Shown: positions 32,102 to 41,574, numbered from the stretch's first letter. The stretch: DNA of 64,000 bases from an uncultured Eubacteriales bacterium (GCA_934477125.1 CAKSOL010000008.1:1-64000); one strand, 5' to 3'. Program-made: numbers and translations. The notes: generated by a model from the letters alone, not told the origin.

Positions 32102-34438
32102 TTGTCGGACAACTATGAATATCAGTTTACTGACGGCGACGATATTTCTTCAAGCTCGCCGGAATTTCAAAGCGAATCGGAAGCCGGCGCCGAAAACGAA
32201 ACGGCGCTTGACCTTAACAGCTTTTCTTCCGCCGCCGCCGAACGCTCCGCGAACAAGCGGAAGCGCAAAAAGCGCGGCAAGCAGAGAGTGCTTAAAGTTC
32301 TGCTGACCTTTTTCCTTGTCGGAATAATAACCGTAAGCCTTATTGCGGGCGCGTTTTTCGTCTGGATTGTAAGTATGCAGAGCCGGATAACCGACGAAAT
32401 GAAGCAGTATGACCTGAACGACCTTACGCTTAATTTCACTACGACGATTTACGTTGACAACGGCGACGGGAATTACGGCGAATATAAGCGGCTTCACGGC
32501 ACATATAACAGAATATGGATGCCCTACGATAAAAAGGCGGCAAGCGCCGGAGAGACGGACTATGAGGGTATTCCGCAGAACCTTGTTGACGCATTCGTAG
32601 CTATTGAGGATAAGCGCTTTTATTCCCACAGCGGAACCGACTGGCGCAGAACCTTTTCCGCCTTTGCGAATATGGTGCTGCATTTCGGCGGCAGCTACGG
32701 CGGCTCGACCATAACCCAGCAGCTGGTTAAAAACCTTACCGAGGACGACCAGAAGAGCGCGAGCCGAAAGGTGCGGGAAATTCTGCGCGCGCGCTATCTT
32801 GAGGAGCATTTTTCAAAAGAGGTTATCCTTGAGTGCTATGTCAATACCGTCGCTATGGGTCACGGCACCTACGGCGCGGAGGTTGCGGCTAACTATTACT
32901 TTAATAAGAGAGCCAAGGATCTTACCCTTACCGAGTGCGCCGCGCTCGCGGCGATAACCAAATCGCCGTCGCTTTATGCCCCCGATACCAACCCGGAGGC
33001 AAATAAAAAGCGCCGGAACACCGTTCTTGACGAAATGAAGTCTCAGGGCTTTATAACCGAGGAGGAATACAACGCGGCAATAGGCGAGGAATTAAAGCTG
33101 GTTGAGAGAAACGGCGACGTTAAGGATACCGAGATAAACTCCTGGTTCGTTGACGCGCTTATCGACCAGGTTAAGGACGACCTTGTTGCGAAATACGGCT
33201 ACGACCCGAAGTACGCTTCAAATCTTTTTTACAGCGGCGGCTTTAAGATTTACGCCACGCTCGATTCAAAGGTTCAGAGCGCGCTTGAATCGGTATACAG
33301 CGACACCTCGTATGCCTTAAAGGCTAAAAACGGCGCGCTTATGCAGGGCGCCATGACGGTGGTTGATTATAAGGGCAACGTTAAGGGACTTGTCGGAGGA
33401 ATAGGCGAAAAGAAGGAAAACCGCGGCTTTAACCGCGCAACAAGCGCCGTAAGACAGCCGGGTTCAACGATAAAGCCGCTTTCGGCTTACGCCCCCGCGA
33501 TTGAGCAGAATATTATAACCTATTCGACCAAGCTTAACGATACCGCAACCAATTATAACGGCTGGAAGCCGGTCAACTGGTACGGCTCCTATTGGGGGAA
33601 TATAACGGTTAAGTACGCGCTGGAGCGGTCGGTAAATACTATTCCGGTTTACCTTGTCAATAAAATGACTCCGCAGGTATCCTATGATTTCCTGACGCAG
33701 AAATTAGGAATAACAACCCTTAATTCCAACGATATAAACCTGGCTCCTATGGGAATGGGAGGAACAAACGGCGGAATAACAACGATGGAATCGGCGGCGG
33801 CGTTCGCCATCTTCGGAAACGGCGGATATTACTATAAGCCGCATTTATACACGCGGGTTCTCGATCAGCATGATGACGAGGTGCTTTCCTACGAAACCAA
33901 AGGCTCGCTTGCGATAACCGCCGATACGGCTACCATTATGAATAAGCTGCTGCAAAATGTTGTTTACGGCTCAAACGGTACCGGAAAGGACGCCGCAAGC
34001 GCGATACCTCAGATGAAGTTTTATGCCAAAACCGGTACGACCAACGACCAGAAGGACCTCTGGTTTGTCGGCGGCTCGCCCTATTATGTCGGCTCGGCGT
34101 GGTGCGGATACGATGTTCAGCAGGATATAAGCACAAGCACGATTGCGCTGAGAATGTGGAAAGCGGCGATGTCTAAGATTCACGAGGGACTGCCCGAACA
34201 GAGCTTTAATTACAGCGAATATGTCGTTGACCGTTATTACTGCTCTCAGACCGGTCTGCTCGCAACCGATTCCTGCCCAGGCAAGGAGATAGGCTGGTAT
34301 AAGATTTCCAATCTGCCCGGCATCTGTACGACCCACGGCGGCAAAAAGCTTGACGCTCCGGCGGAGGAGAAAAAGGAAGAGCCGGCCGAGAGCGGAAACG
34401 GCAGCGGCAGCAGCGGACAAACCGCCTCGGCAGAGTAA
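32102..34438 (+). CDS. class A penicillin-binding protein (1A family)
   Basis: 778 residues. Builds and crosslinks peptidoglycan outside the membrane. Acidic, Ser-rich cytosolic N terminus, one membrane helix ('VLLTFFLVGIITVSLIAGAFF' in type; core 'FLVGIITVSLIAG'), glycosyltransferase GT51 ('AIEDKRFYSHSG' with catalytic Glu, 'GGSTITQQLVKNL'), and transpeptidase with SxxK 'GSTIKPL' (Ser at about residue 455) and 'KTGTTND' at about 642. The tail is rich in Gly, Ser and Glu. Start TTG at 32102 after GGAGGTG. Followed after 69 bases by a paralogue. Confidence 0.93.
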   Translation: MSDNYEYQFTDGDDISSSSPEFQSESEAGAENETALDLNSFSSAAAERSANKRKRKKRGKQRVLKVLLTFFLVGIITVSLIAGAFFVWIVSMQSRITDEMKQYDLNDLTLNFTTTIYVDNGDGNYGEYKRLHGTYNRIWMPYDKKAASAGETDYEGIPQNLVDAFVAIEDKRFYSHSGTDWRRTFSAFANMVLHFGGSYGGSTITQQLVKNLTEDDQKSASRKVREILRARYLEEHFSKEVILECYVNTVAMGHGTYGAEVAANYYFNKRAKDLTLTECAALAAITKSPSLYAPDTNPEANKKRRNTVLDEMKSQGFITEEEYNAAIGEELKLVERNGDVKDTEINSWFVDALIDQVKDDLVAKYGYDPKYASNLFYSGGFKIYATLDSKVQSALESVYSDTSYALKAKNGALMQGAMTVVDYKGNVKGLVGGIGEKKENRGFNRATSAVRQPGSTIKPLSAYAPAIEQNIITYSTKLNDTATNYNGWKPVNWYGSYWGNITVKYALERSVNTIPVYLVNKMTPQVSYDFLTQKLGITTLNSNDINLAPMGMGGTNGGITTMESAAAFAIFGNGGYYYKPHLYTRVLDQHDDEVLSYETKGSLAITADTATIMNKLLQNVVYGSNGTGKDAASAIPQMKFYAKTGTTNDQKDLWFVGGSPYYVGSAWCGYDVQQDISTSTIALRMWKAAMSKIHEGLPEQSFNYSEYVVDRYYCSQTGLLATDSCPGKEIGWYKISNLPGICTTHGGKKLDAPAEEKKEEPAESGNGSGSSGQTASAE

Positions 34439-34507
34439 ACCGGGAACGGGCGGCAGTCCTTTTGGCTGCGCAAAATTTATCTGATGTCTGAAAGGGGGTT
34501 CTGCCCT

Positions 34508-36805
34508 GTGAATAAAGCCTTTAAAAGAATATGCGTTTTTATGTCGGTCTGTATAGTGCTTGCCTCGGCAGCTATGCTGTTTGCAGTCGGCAGCACCGCG
34601 AAAAACGGATTTTCTCTCAATGTTTACGGCAGCGACGATATTGTTGCAAATATTAAAAATCTCGAAATGAATATGACCTCGGTTATATATCTCAGGGACG
34701 ATGACGGCAACTGGAACGAATACCAACGGGTTCACGGCAACGAAAACCGCATTTGGGTCGGCATCGATAAAATGCCGAAAATCTTGCAGGACGCATTTAT
34801 CGCTATCGAGGACCAGCGGTTTTATCAGCACGACGGCGTTGACTGGAAAAGCACGGTTCTGGCGTTTGCCAATCAGTATCTCAAGTTTTACAGCTCAAAG
34901 CGCGGCGGCTCTACCATAACCCAGCAGCTCGTTAAGAATATAACGGACGATAAGGAGCGAACCTCCGACCGCAAGATACGCGAGATTTTCCGCGCGCTGG
35001 CTCTTGAACAGACGCTTGACAAAACCACAATTTTAGAGGCTTACCTCAACACAATCTCCCTCGGCAACGGAATCTGCGGAGTTCAGGTTGCGGCGAACTA
35101 TTATTTTAATAAGGATGTCAGCGAGCTTTCTCTTGTTGAATGTGCGGCTATTGCGGCGATAACGAAAAACCCGACCGCCTATAACCCGGTATCAAAGCCG
35201 GAGGGCAACCGCGAGCGGCGGAATGTCGTTCTCGATAAAATGGCGGAGCTCGGGAAAATATCCGCTGAGGAAGCCGAGGCGGCAAAGCAGCAGGATATAA
35301 CGCTGGACGACAGCCAGCGCAGCAGTCTGGAGCTTGAAATAAACAATTATTTCGTTGACGCGCTTATTGCCAACGTTATCGAGGATTTGAGCGAAAAATA
35401 CGGCTGCAGCGAGTCGGTCGCATCGTCTATGTTCTATAACGGCGGATATAAGATATACGCAACTATGGATATGGATATCCAGAAGCAGATGGAAAAGGTC
35501 TACCTTGATACAAAGCAGTATTTTTCTCAGAAGGCGACCACCAAGAACCATAAGGGCGAGTCGGCGCAGTCGGCTATGACGGTTATGGATTATCAGGGGC
35601 ATATTGTCGGAATAGTCGGGGGAGTCGGCAAAAAAACGACCAACCGCGGTCTGAACCGCGCAACCGATTCTCCGCGTCAGCCGGGTTCGACGATGAAGCC
35701 CCTCGGAGCGTATACTCCGGCGCTTGAAAACGGGATTATAACCCCTGTCAGCACAGAGGTTGACTCTCCTATGCCCAATTATTACGGCAACGGCAAGGCA
35801 GGACCTAAGGAATGGTACGGCTACTATGCCGGCAGAATGACGATTGCCTCGGCTCTCGAACGCTCGGCAAACACAATTCCCTGTAAAATCGTTAAGGAAA
35901 TGGGAATGGATATACCCTATAATTTCCTGACAAAGCAGCTTAATTTAAAGCATATCGTTGAGGGCGACAAGAATATTTCGGCGCTGGCTCTCGGCGGCTG
36001 CCATTACGGCATAACGACAACCGAATCCGCCGCGGCATACGCTATGTTCGGCAACGGCGGAAAGTATTTCAAGCCGAAAACCTATTATACCGTTGAGCGG
36101 GTTAACGGAGAGGTCGTTCTCGCCGCCGATACCGACGGCAAGCAGGTAATCAGACCGGGAACAGCCCGCGTTATGAACGAATTTTTGCAGCGCGTTGTCT
36201 ACGGCGGCAGAGGAACCGGTAAAAAGATTTCCTCGTTCAGCAGTATGAAGGCATATGCAAAAACCGGAACCTCAAGCGAATGTAACGACCTGTGGATGGT
36301 CGCAGGGTCGCCCTATTATATCGGCGCCGTGTGGTACGGCTTCGACCAGCCTGAGGAAATAAAAAATACCTCCGCCGCAGCTAATGTATGGCTGGCGGTT
36401 ATGAAAGAGGTTCATAAGGGACTCGAAAAAAAGGAATTTGACCTCAGCGCAGAGCTTGAAAAGCGTGAATACTGCCGCTCAACCGGACTTTTGGCGGGGG
36501 ACGACTGCAAAAGCCGCGGAACGGCTGAGTTTATCCCCGGAGTTGAAATCGCCGTATGCGACGGTAAGCATTCAAACTATTCCGTACCCTCAAGCAGCGT
36601 AGCGCCGTCCGAAACAAGCTCAAGCCAGACCTCATCCGGCAATACAACGACATCACAGCAGCCGTCTGCGCCGTCCTCCTCTCAGGAAAGCTCCGATACC
36701 TCGTCCGTCCCCTCCGGCTCGTCTCAGCAGAGCAGTTCGACGCCGTCAGGCGGCGAAAGCGGCTCAGAGTCATCCGCAGGCTCGGATACGGCAAGGGGAA
36801 ATTGA
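34508..36805 (+). CDS. second class A penicillin-binding protein
   Basis: 765 residues, a clear paralogue of the gene before it: GT51 with 'AIEDQRFYQHDG' and 'GGSTITQQLVKNIT', SxxK 'GSTMKPL' at about residue 394, and 'KTGTSSECNDLW' at about 584. It lacks the long cytosolic N terminus of its neighbour and has a longer Ser/Gln-rich tail after residue 695. The start is GTG at 34508, nine bases after AGGGGG; an in-frame ATG at 34484 lies before that ribosome site. The two genes probably came from a duplication. Confidence 0.92.
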   Translation: MNKAFKRICVFMSVCIVLASAAMLFAVGSTAKNGFSLNVYGSDDIVANIKNLEMNMTSVIYLRDDDGNWNEYQRVHGNENRIWVGIDKMPKILQDAFIAIEDQRFYQHDGVDWKSTVLAFANQYLKFYSSKRGGSTITQQLVKNITDDKERTSDRKIREIFRALALEQTLDKTTILEAYLNTISLGNGICGVQVAANYYFNKDVSELSLVECAAIAAITKNPTAYNPVSKPEGNRERRNVVLDKMAELGKISAEEAEAAKQQDITLDDSQRSSLELEINNYFVDALIANVIEDLSEKYGCSESVASSMFYNGGYKIYATMDMDIQKQMEKVYLDTKQYFSQKATTKNHKGESAQSAMTVMDYQGHIVGIVGGVGKKTTNRGLNRATDSPRQPGSTMKPLGAYTPALENGIITPVSTEVDSPMPNYYGNGKAGPKEWYGYYAGRMTIASALERSANTIPCKIVKEMGMDIPYNFLTKQLNLKHIVEGDKNISALALGGCHYGITTTESAAAYAMFGNGGKYFKPKTYYTVERVNGEVVLAADTDGKQVIRPGTARVMNEFLQRVVYGGRGTGKKISSFSSMKAYAKTGTSSECNDLWMVAGSPYYIGAVWYGFDQPEEIKNTSAAANVWLAVMKEVHKGLEKKEFDLSAELEKREYCRSTGLLAGDDCKSRGTAEFIPGVEIAVCDGKHSNYSVPSSSVAPSETSSSQTSSGNTTTSQQPSAPSSSQESSDTSSVPSGSSQQSSSTPSGGESGSESSAGSDTARGN

Positions 36806-36840
36806 CGCCGAACGGAAAGCTTTAATTCAATAGACATATG

Positions 36841-36892
36841 CCGGACATTCCCGATTGCCGAGTCAGCCGGGAATGTCCGGTTGTTTTGTCTA
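36841..36892 (+). terminator. terminator of the PBP pair
   Basis: CCGGACATTCCCG (36841-36853) pairs perfectly with CGGGAATGTCCGG (36868-36880), followed by TTGTTTTGTCT. Confidence 0.88.
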
Positions 36893-36906
36893 TGCAAAAA
36901 TAATTG

Positions 36907-36935
36907 TTGAATAAGAATTGATTATATGATATAAT
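36907..36935 (+). promoter_or_regulatory. promoter of the HprK-like/PqqD unit
   Basis: TTGAAT (36907-36912), 17 bases, TATAAT (36930-36935). A strong match about 35 bases before the start codon. Confidence 0.8.
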
Positions 36936-36969
36936 TAAAAATAATATTGTGTATACGAGGAGAAACCTA

Positions 36970-37689
36970 ATGCTTTGCCGTCTCGGAGATTTTGATTTTG
37001 ATATTTCCTGCCGCAGCCCTAAAAATTATAAACGGTTTGAGCCGTATGCTGTGGCGCAGGGAAATGCCGGGCTTTCCGTTGAGGTTTCGGATGAACAGCT
37101 GAAAGCAGAGGAAAAAACGGCGTTTGCCGAGCAGGGAATCGTTTTCGGTCCCTCCGCCTGCGAATTTACCGCTGTTCACCGTCAGCTGGCTGATTGGCTC
37201 CCTTTACATAACGCCTTTGTTATGCACTCGGCGGTTATCGAGGCAAACGGCGAGGGAATTGCCTTCGCGGCTCACAGCGGCACCGGGAAAACCACCCATA
37301 TGCTGCTTTGGCAAAGGCTGCTTGGCGAAAAAATGATTATTGTAAACGGCGATAAGCCCATTATCCGTTTCTTTGACGGCGAGCCGGATACCCCTTATGC
37401 CTACGGAACTCCCTGGAACGGCAAGGAGTCTATGGGCTGCAATATGAAAACGCGTCTGCGGCATATCTGCCTGATAGAACGGGCGGACGAAAATTCCGCC
37501 GTTCCTTTGGAAACCGACGCGGCTGTAAGCCTTTTGTTTAATCAGACCTATATGCCCCGCGACCCGGCTGCGGTTGCCGCAACTATGGCTATGATGAACA
37601 GGCTGATAAACAGCTGCCGGCTTTGGAGAATACGCTGCAATATGGATATTTCAGCCGCCGAAACTGCATATAAAGCCATTTTTGGCTGA
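36970..37689 (+). CDS. HPr-kinase-like P-loop protein
   Basis: 239 residues. An N-terminal domain of about 90 residues precedes a P-loop kinase fold of the HPr kinase/phosphorylase type: Walker A 'AHSGTGKTTHM' at about residues 101-111, 'NGDKPIIRF', then 'YGTPWNGKESMG', which is typical of the small kinases found with RiPP genes rather than of true HprK. One such enzyme (PadeK of the paeninodin lasso cluster) phosphorylates a precursor peptide. Here the only RiPP-type partner is the PqqD-like gene 27 bases downstream. The start is ATG at 36970 after GAGGAGA; a GTG seven codons upstream has no ribosome site. Substrate unknown. Confidence 0.78.
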   Translation: MLCRLGDFDFDISCRSPKNYKRFEPYAVAQGNAGLSVEVSDEQLKAEEKTAFAEQGIVFGPSACEFTAVHRQLADWLPLHNAFVMHSAVIEANGEGIAFAAHSGTGKTTHMLLWQRLLGEKMIIVNGDKPIIRFFDGEPDTPYAYGTPWNGKESMGCNMKTRLRHICLIERADENSAVPLETDAAVSLLFNQTYMPRDPAAVAATMAMMNRLINSCRLWRIRCNMDISAAETAYKAIFG

Positions 37690-37716
37690 ATAAAATAAAA
37701 AAGAGAGGTTATCAGT

Positions 37717-37983
37717 ATGAAGCTAAAGTATAAGTTTATAACAAACGAGGTTGCCGATAAATTTGTCGCCGTCGCGGTGGGTGACGATATGGACGCTTTC
37801 AAGGGCTTTGTTAAAATGAACGACATCGGCGCGGAAATATTCGCGATGCTGGAAAACGATATTTCCGAGGATGAAATCGTAGCCGCTATGGCTGAAAAAC
37901 ACGCCGACACTCCGGAGGCTGAGGTTCGCGAGGCTGTTGCGGAGTTTATCGCAGGACTTAAAAAAGAGGATTTGCTTATATAA
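37717..37983 (+). CDS. PqqD-family peptide-binding protein
   Basis: 88 residues. It has the PqqD signature: 'MNDIGAEIFAMLENDISEDEIV' in type (core 'NDIGAEIFAMLE') after an N-terminal beta region, then a helix and 'LKKEDLLI' at the end. PqqD-like domains (RRE) bind the leader of RiPP precursors and hand it to the modifying enzyme. Starts after AAGAGAGG. It pairs with the HprK-like gene; no maturase or precursor is seen beside it. Confidence 0.85.
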   Translation: MKLKYKFITNEVADKFVAVAVGDDMDAFKGFVKMNDIGAEIFAMLENDISEDEIVAAMAEKHADTPEAEVREAVAEFIAGLKKEDLLI

Positions 37984-38033
37984 TTTTTACTTGTGTTTAC
38001 AGCTTGCGGCGTGCGAAACCGTGAGGAGCTCGG

Positions 38034-38070
38034 CTCCCGGCGGCTTGGCAGCCGTTTGCTTTTTTAAAGG
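38034..38070 (+). terminator. possible weak attenuator before the AraC gene
   Basis: CGGCT and AGCCG (around 38041-38054) form a short stem followed by TTTGCTTTTTT. The AraC gene's AAAGGAG follows, so readthrough is likely. Confidence 0.45.
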
Positions 38071-38082
38071 AGCGCTGAGAAT

Positions 38083-39042
38083 ATGAATAAACAGCTGCTT
38101 GAACGCCTTTCGGAAATAACCGAGGAGGAAAGGCATATTCTTAACGGCGCCGGACTTGATTTGACCGCCTATTCCGATAAAATAGGCGAGGTCAACGCTG
38201 AACGGCTTACCGAAACCGGCAGACTTATAAGCATCCGCCCCAATACGCGGTTTATCGCTTTTCCGCCCCACAGCCATAATTATGTCGAAATGGTTTATAT
38301 GTGCTCAGGCAGTCAGCGGCATACCGTAAACGGCAGCACGGTTCTGACCCTTAACGCCGGGGAGCTGCTTCTGCTCAATCAGCACGCGGTTCACGAAACC
38401 GCCGCGACCGGAGCCGGGGATATCGCGGTGAATTTTATTGTTTTGCCGCAGTTTTTCGATTCGGTTCTGGAGCTTATAGGTCCTGATAATCAGCTGAGCC
38501 GTTTTATTGTTTCCGGGCTTGCTGGAAGCGGCAGGGAGCTGAATTATATTCATTTTAACGTTGCGGACGAGCTGCCGGTTCAGAACCTGCTCGAAAACCT
38601 GATATATAACCTTTTGAATAAAGCGCCTAACCGGCGGAATATAAATCAGTATACCATGGGACTGCTGTTCCTCAACCTGCTTAACTGCACCGACCGCCTG
38701 ATAACCGACGCTGGCTCTGCCCCGGAAAGCATAGTTATGGCGGCTCTCAAGGAAATCGAGGAAAATTATGCCGACGCTGCGCTGTGTACGGTTGCAGGAA
38801 GATATCACGTTACGGCGGCATACGTCAGCCGGCTTGTTAAGGAAATGACCGGAAAGACATTTAAAACGCTGCTGCTTGAAAAGCGGCTTGATAAGGCGGC
38901 GGCTCTGCTCAGAACGTCGAGACTGCCCGTCGGGGATATAATATCGGTCGTCGGCTATGAAAACACCAGCTATTTTTACCGTATGTTTACTCAGCGCTAC
39001 GGCGTAAGCCCGAAAAAATACCGTACCGACCACTCCGCGTAA
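38083..39042 (+). CDS. AraC family regulator
   Basis: 319 residues. An N-terminal cupin-type sensor domain ('FPPHSHNYVEMVYMCSGS' in part; core 'PPHSHNYVEMVY', then 'LTLNAGELLLLNQHAVHE') and a C-terminal pair of helix-turn-helices ('YHVTAAYVSRLVKEMTGKTF' and the final 'ISVVGYENTSYFYRMFTQRY'). It senses a small molecule, probably a sugar or peptide-like compound, and regulates transcription. Position after the HprK-like/PqqD pair suggests, but does not prove, that it controls them. Confidence 0.88.
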   Translation: MNKQLLERLSEITEEERHILNGAGLDLTAYSDKIGEVNAERLTETGRLISIRPNTRFIAFPPHSHNYVEMVYMCSGSQRHTVNGSTVLTLNAGELLLLNQHAVHETAATGAGDIAVNFIVLPQFFDSVLELIGPDNQLSRFIVSGLAGSGRELNYIHFNVADELPVQNLLENLIYNLLNKAPNRRNINQYTMGLLFLNLLNCTDRLITDAGSAPESIVMAALKEIEENYADAALCTVAGRYHVTAAYVSRLVKEMTGKTFKTLLLEKRLDKAAALLRTSRLPVGDIISVVGYENTSYFYRMFTQRYGVSPKKYRTDHSA

Positions 39043-39089
39043 ATCCGGAGAGCGGCGGAATTACGACAAATTATGCCAAAAACAGCTTA

Positions 39090-39118
39090 TTGATTTTAGT
39101 CCGGGTTTGTCATATAAT
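39090..39118 (+). promoter_or_regulatory. promoter of the lipoprotein-sortase unit
   Basis: TTGATT (39090-39095), 17 bases, TATAAT (39113-39118). Ends 36 bases before the lipoprotein start. Confidence 0.8.
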
Positions 39119-39154
39119 ACTAAGGCAGCGCACGGATTTGGAGGAAGTAAAAAA

Positions 39155-39610
39155 ATGAAAAAGCTTTTTGCTGCGGCAACGGCGGTTTTTATGCTGCTTT
39201 GCTGCGGATGCGGAGAAAAGGAAACGCCGAAAACCGAAATAATGATTTTAGCCGAATGTGACGGCGCCGCTCTTGCTCCTGCGGAATATGCCGCTGAGGT
39301 ATTGCTTGACGGTAAGGAGCAGCCGCTTTCCGAAAAGGAAAACGGCTACTGTATAGAGGATGCAGCCTCCGGAAAGATAACCGGAACGGTTATGTATCAG
39401 GAGAGGGTTCAGGTATCCTTTGGCTTTGAATACGACGGACTTCCGCTTGAGGACGCGCAGCTGAAAATATCCCTCAGTCACGGCGACGGCGTTCTGCGCG
39501 CGGAGCAGACTTTTACCGCCCGGCAGAACGGACAGCCGATTGAGCGCAGAAACAGCGCCGAGACGGCGGACAGCGAGAGTATTTTATCAGTTTCCGAAAT
39601 AAAGGAGTAA
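39155..39610 (+). CDS. small lipoprotein, unknown function
   Basis: 151 residues. Lipobox 'FMLLCCGC' gives a membrane-anchored protein outside the cell. The rest is a small beta-rich domain ('YAAEVLLDGKEQPLSEKENG' in part). Start at 39155 after GGAGGAAG; the longer in-frame start at 39107 overlaps the promoter. First gene of a run with sortase B and LCP genes, so a wall-associated role is likely. No family recognised. Confidence 0.72.
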   Translation: MKKLFAAATAVFMLLCCGCGEKETPKTEIMILAECDGAALAPAEYAAEVLLDGKEQPLSEKENGYCIEDAASGKITGTVMYQERVQVSFGFEYDGLPLEDAQLKISLSHGDGVLRAEQTFTARQNGQPIERRNSAETADSESILSVSEIKE

Positions 39611-39616
39611 TTTTTG

Positions 39617-40411
39617 ATGAAAAGGACAAGCGAAAGCAGTAACGGCAAAAGGATTTTTTGGACTGTACTGCTGATTATAAGCATATGCGTTTTTGCGGTA
39701 TGTATGTTTTTTCTGATAAAGCGTCTTGTGCCGAAAAAGAACACCAATGAGGAGTATAACTACCGCAGCGCCGCGGTTTCCGAGCCGGGAGAAAAGCTGA
39801 TAACAAATCCGGTTGATTTTGCCGCCTTAAAGCAGCGCAATCCGGATATCTGCGGCTGGATATATATTCCCGGAACCGAGGAGGCTTACGGAACAGCGAT
39901 AGATTACCCGATACTGCAAAGCGGGGAGGATAAGGAGGAGGATTTCTATCTGACCCACGACCTTGACGGGAAAAAGCTTTTTGACGGCAGCGTTTATATT
40001 CAGAAGTTCAACTCTGCCGATTTCAGCAATCCCAACACGGTTATTTACGGTCACGACCTTTATAATAAGATGATGTTTACGCCACTGAGAAAATACCGCA
40101 ACGCCGATTTCTTCAATTCTCACGGGGATATGTACATCTATATTCCCGGTCATATTCTGACCTACCGGATATATTCGGCGTTTGTTTATGACGACCGCCA
40201 TATTTTAAATTCCTTTAACTTTAATTCCGAGGATGGCTTCGCAACCTTTCTCGGAGAAACGCTTAACCCCTCGACTATGGTTAAAAATGTCCGTCCGGAC
40301 GTTTCGGTTACGACCTCGGATAAAATCGTAACACTCAGCACCTGCACGAACAATAAATCCGAAAGATATCTTGTGATCGGAGTACTGACAGATGACCAAC
40401 TCACCAAATAG
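39617..40411 (+). CDS. class B sortase
   Basis: 264 residues. One N-terminal membrane helix ('VLLIISICVFAVCMFFLI'), then the sortase barrel with catalytic His146 ('IYGHDLYN'), Cys243 ('TLSTCT') and Arg250 ('SERYLVIG'). The long 'Y-I-P-G' segment and the TLSTC motif fit class B. It would attach exported proteins to the wall or to each other; no sorting-signal protein is encoded in the window. Start ATG 39617 rather than the TTG just before it. Overlaps the LCP gene by 20 bases. Confidence 0.92.
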   Translation: MKRTSESSNGKRIFWTVLLIISICVFAVCMFFLIKRLVPKKNTNEEYNYRSAAVSEPGEKLITNPVDFAALKQRNPDICGWIYIPGTEEAYGTAIDYPILQSGEDKEEDFYLTHDLDGKKLFDGSVYIQKFNSADFSNPNTVIYGHDLYNKMMFTPLRKYRNADFFNSHGDMYIYIPGHILTYRIYSAFVYDDRHILNSFNFNSEDGFATFLGETLNPSTMVKNVRPDVSVTTSDKIVTLSTCTNNKSERYLVIGVLTDDQLTK

Positions 40412-41522
40412 CTTTCCTGAGGAAAAGCTCCCGCCGGAGGAAATAGGCTTTAACGTTGCCGACCCGGACGCCTCAATCGCCGCTGCCGCCAAAGGCTCCA
40501 AGCCGAAAATGAGCAAAAAGAAAAAGGCGGTTATAATAACCGTTTCGGTTCTGCTCTCAATTTCGGTTCTGCTTGCCGGAACGGTAGGCATACTCTGGGC
40601 AACCGGAAGAGCAAGCCTGCTCGGATATAAGGTGAACGTTTCCATTCCGGACGGCGACAGCGCCGACACCGAGGAGGACGGCAGCCGGGTGCGATATAAC
40701 GGGGAAACCTATGTATACAACAAAAACGCCGTCAATATTCTGTTTATGGGAATAGATAAAAACGACGTTAATGACGAAAAGGGCTACGGCAAAAACGGAC
40801 AGGCGGACAGTATTATGGTCCTCAATTTCGATACCAAAACCGGAAAAATCAAAATACTGCCGATTTCCCGCGAGATTATGACCGACGTCAGTATGTACAG
40901 CGCCGAGGGGAATTATATCGGAGTTAAAAGAACTCAGCTCTGCCTTGCCTATGCCTACGGCGCAAACGGAAAGGAAAGCTGCGAAAACGTCCGTCAGGCG
41001 GTAAGCCGCCTGCTTTACGGCGTCGAAATAGGCTCATACATCGCAATAGATATGGACGGCGTAACAGCCCTTGCAGACGCAATAGGCGGAGTTCGCCTTA
41101 CCCCGATTGAAACTATGCCGGAAAGCAATATAAAAGAGGGCGTGGAAACGGTTTTAAAGGGGAAAATGGTAAACAGCTATCTTCGTTCGAGAGATCAGGA
41201 CGAGGAGGCAAACAACCGAAGAATGCTGCGCCAAAAGCAGTTTATCGGCGCATTTGCAAGTCAGGCGGGAAATCAGGCGCTTTCGGATATAGGAAAGCTC
41301 GCCTCATTGTATAATAAGGCGGCTCCCTATACGGTAACCGATATAACTCTTTCCGAGGTGACCTATATCGCAGGCTGCTGCCTTACTGCAAATGTTGGAA
41401 GAAACATAGAATACGGCAGCATCTCCGGTGAGACTCACCTTGGCGAGGAGTATATGGAATTTACCGCCGACAGGACTTCTCTGCTTGAGGCAATTCTCAA
41501 TACATTTTATCTCAAAGGCTGA
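40392..41522 (+). CDS. LCP (LytR-CpsA-Psr) family protein
   Basis: 376 residues. A cytosolic N terminus of about 40 residues, a membrane helix ('AVIITVSVLLSISVLLAG'), then the LCP domain: 'ADSIMVLNFDTKTGKIKILP' with 'SREIMTDV', 'YIAIDMDGVTALADAIGGV' and 'LRSRDQDEEANNRRMLRQKQF' in part (core 'RSRDQDEEANNRRMLRQ'). Such enzymes attach teichoic-acid-like polymers to peptidoglycan. Translationally coupled to sortase. Confidence 0.93.
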   Translation: MTNSPNSFPEEKLPPEEIGFNVADPDASIAAAAKGSKPKMSKKKKAVIITVSVLLSISVLLAGTVGILWATGRASLLGYKVNVSIPDGDSADTEEDGSRVRYNGETYVYNKNAVNILFMGIDKNDVNDEKGYGKNGQADSIMVLNFDTKTGKIKILPISREIMTDVSMYSAEGNYIGVKRTQLCLAYAYGANGKESCENVRQAVSRLLYGVEIGSYIAIDMDGVTALADAIGGVRLTPIETMPESNIKEGVETVLKGKMVNSYLRSRDQDEEANNRRMLRQKQFIGAFASQAGNQALSDIGKLASLYNKAAPYTVTDITLSEVTYIAGCCLTANVGRNIEYGSISGETHLGEEYMEFTADRTSLLEAILNTFYLKG

Positions 41523-41574
41523 GTTTCCGCAGAATGTCGGGAAAACTGCCGGTATACGGAAAGGAGCTGCATAT

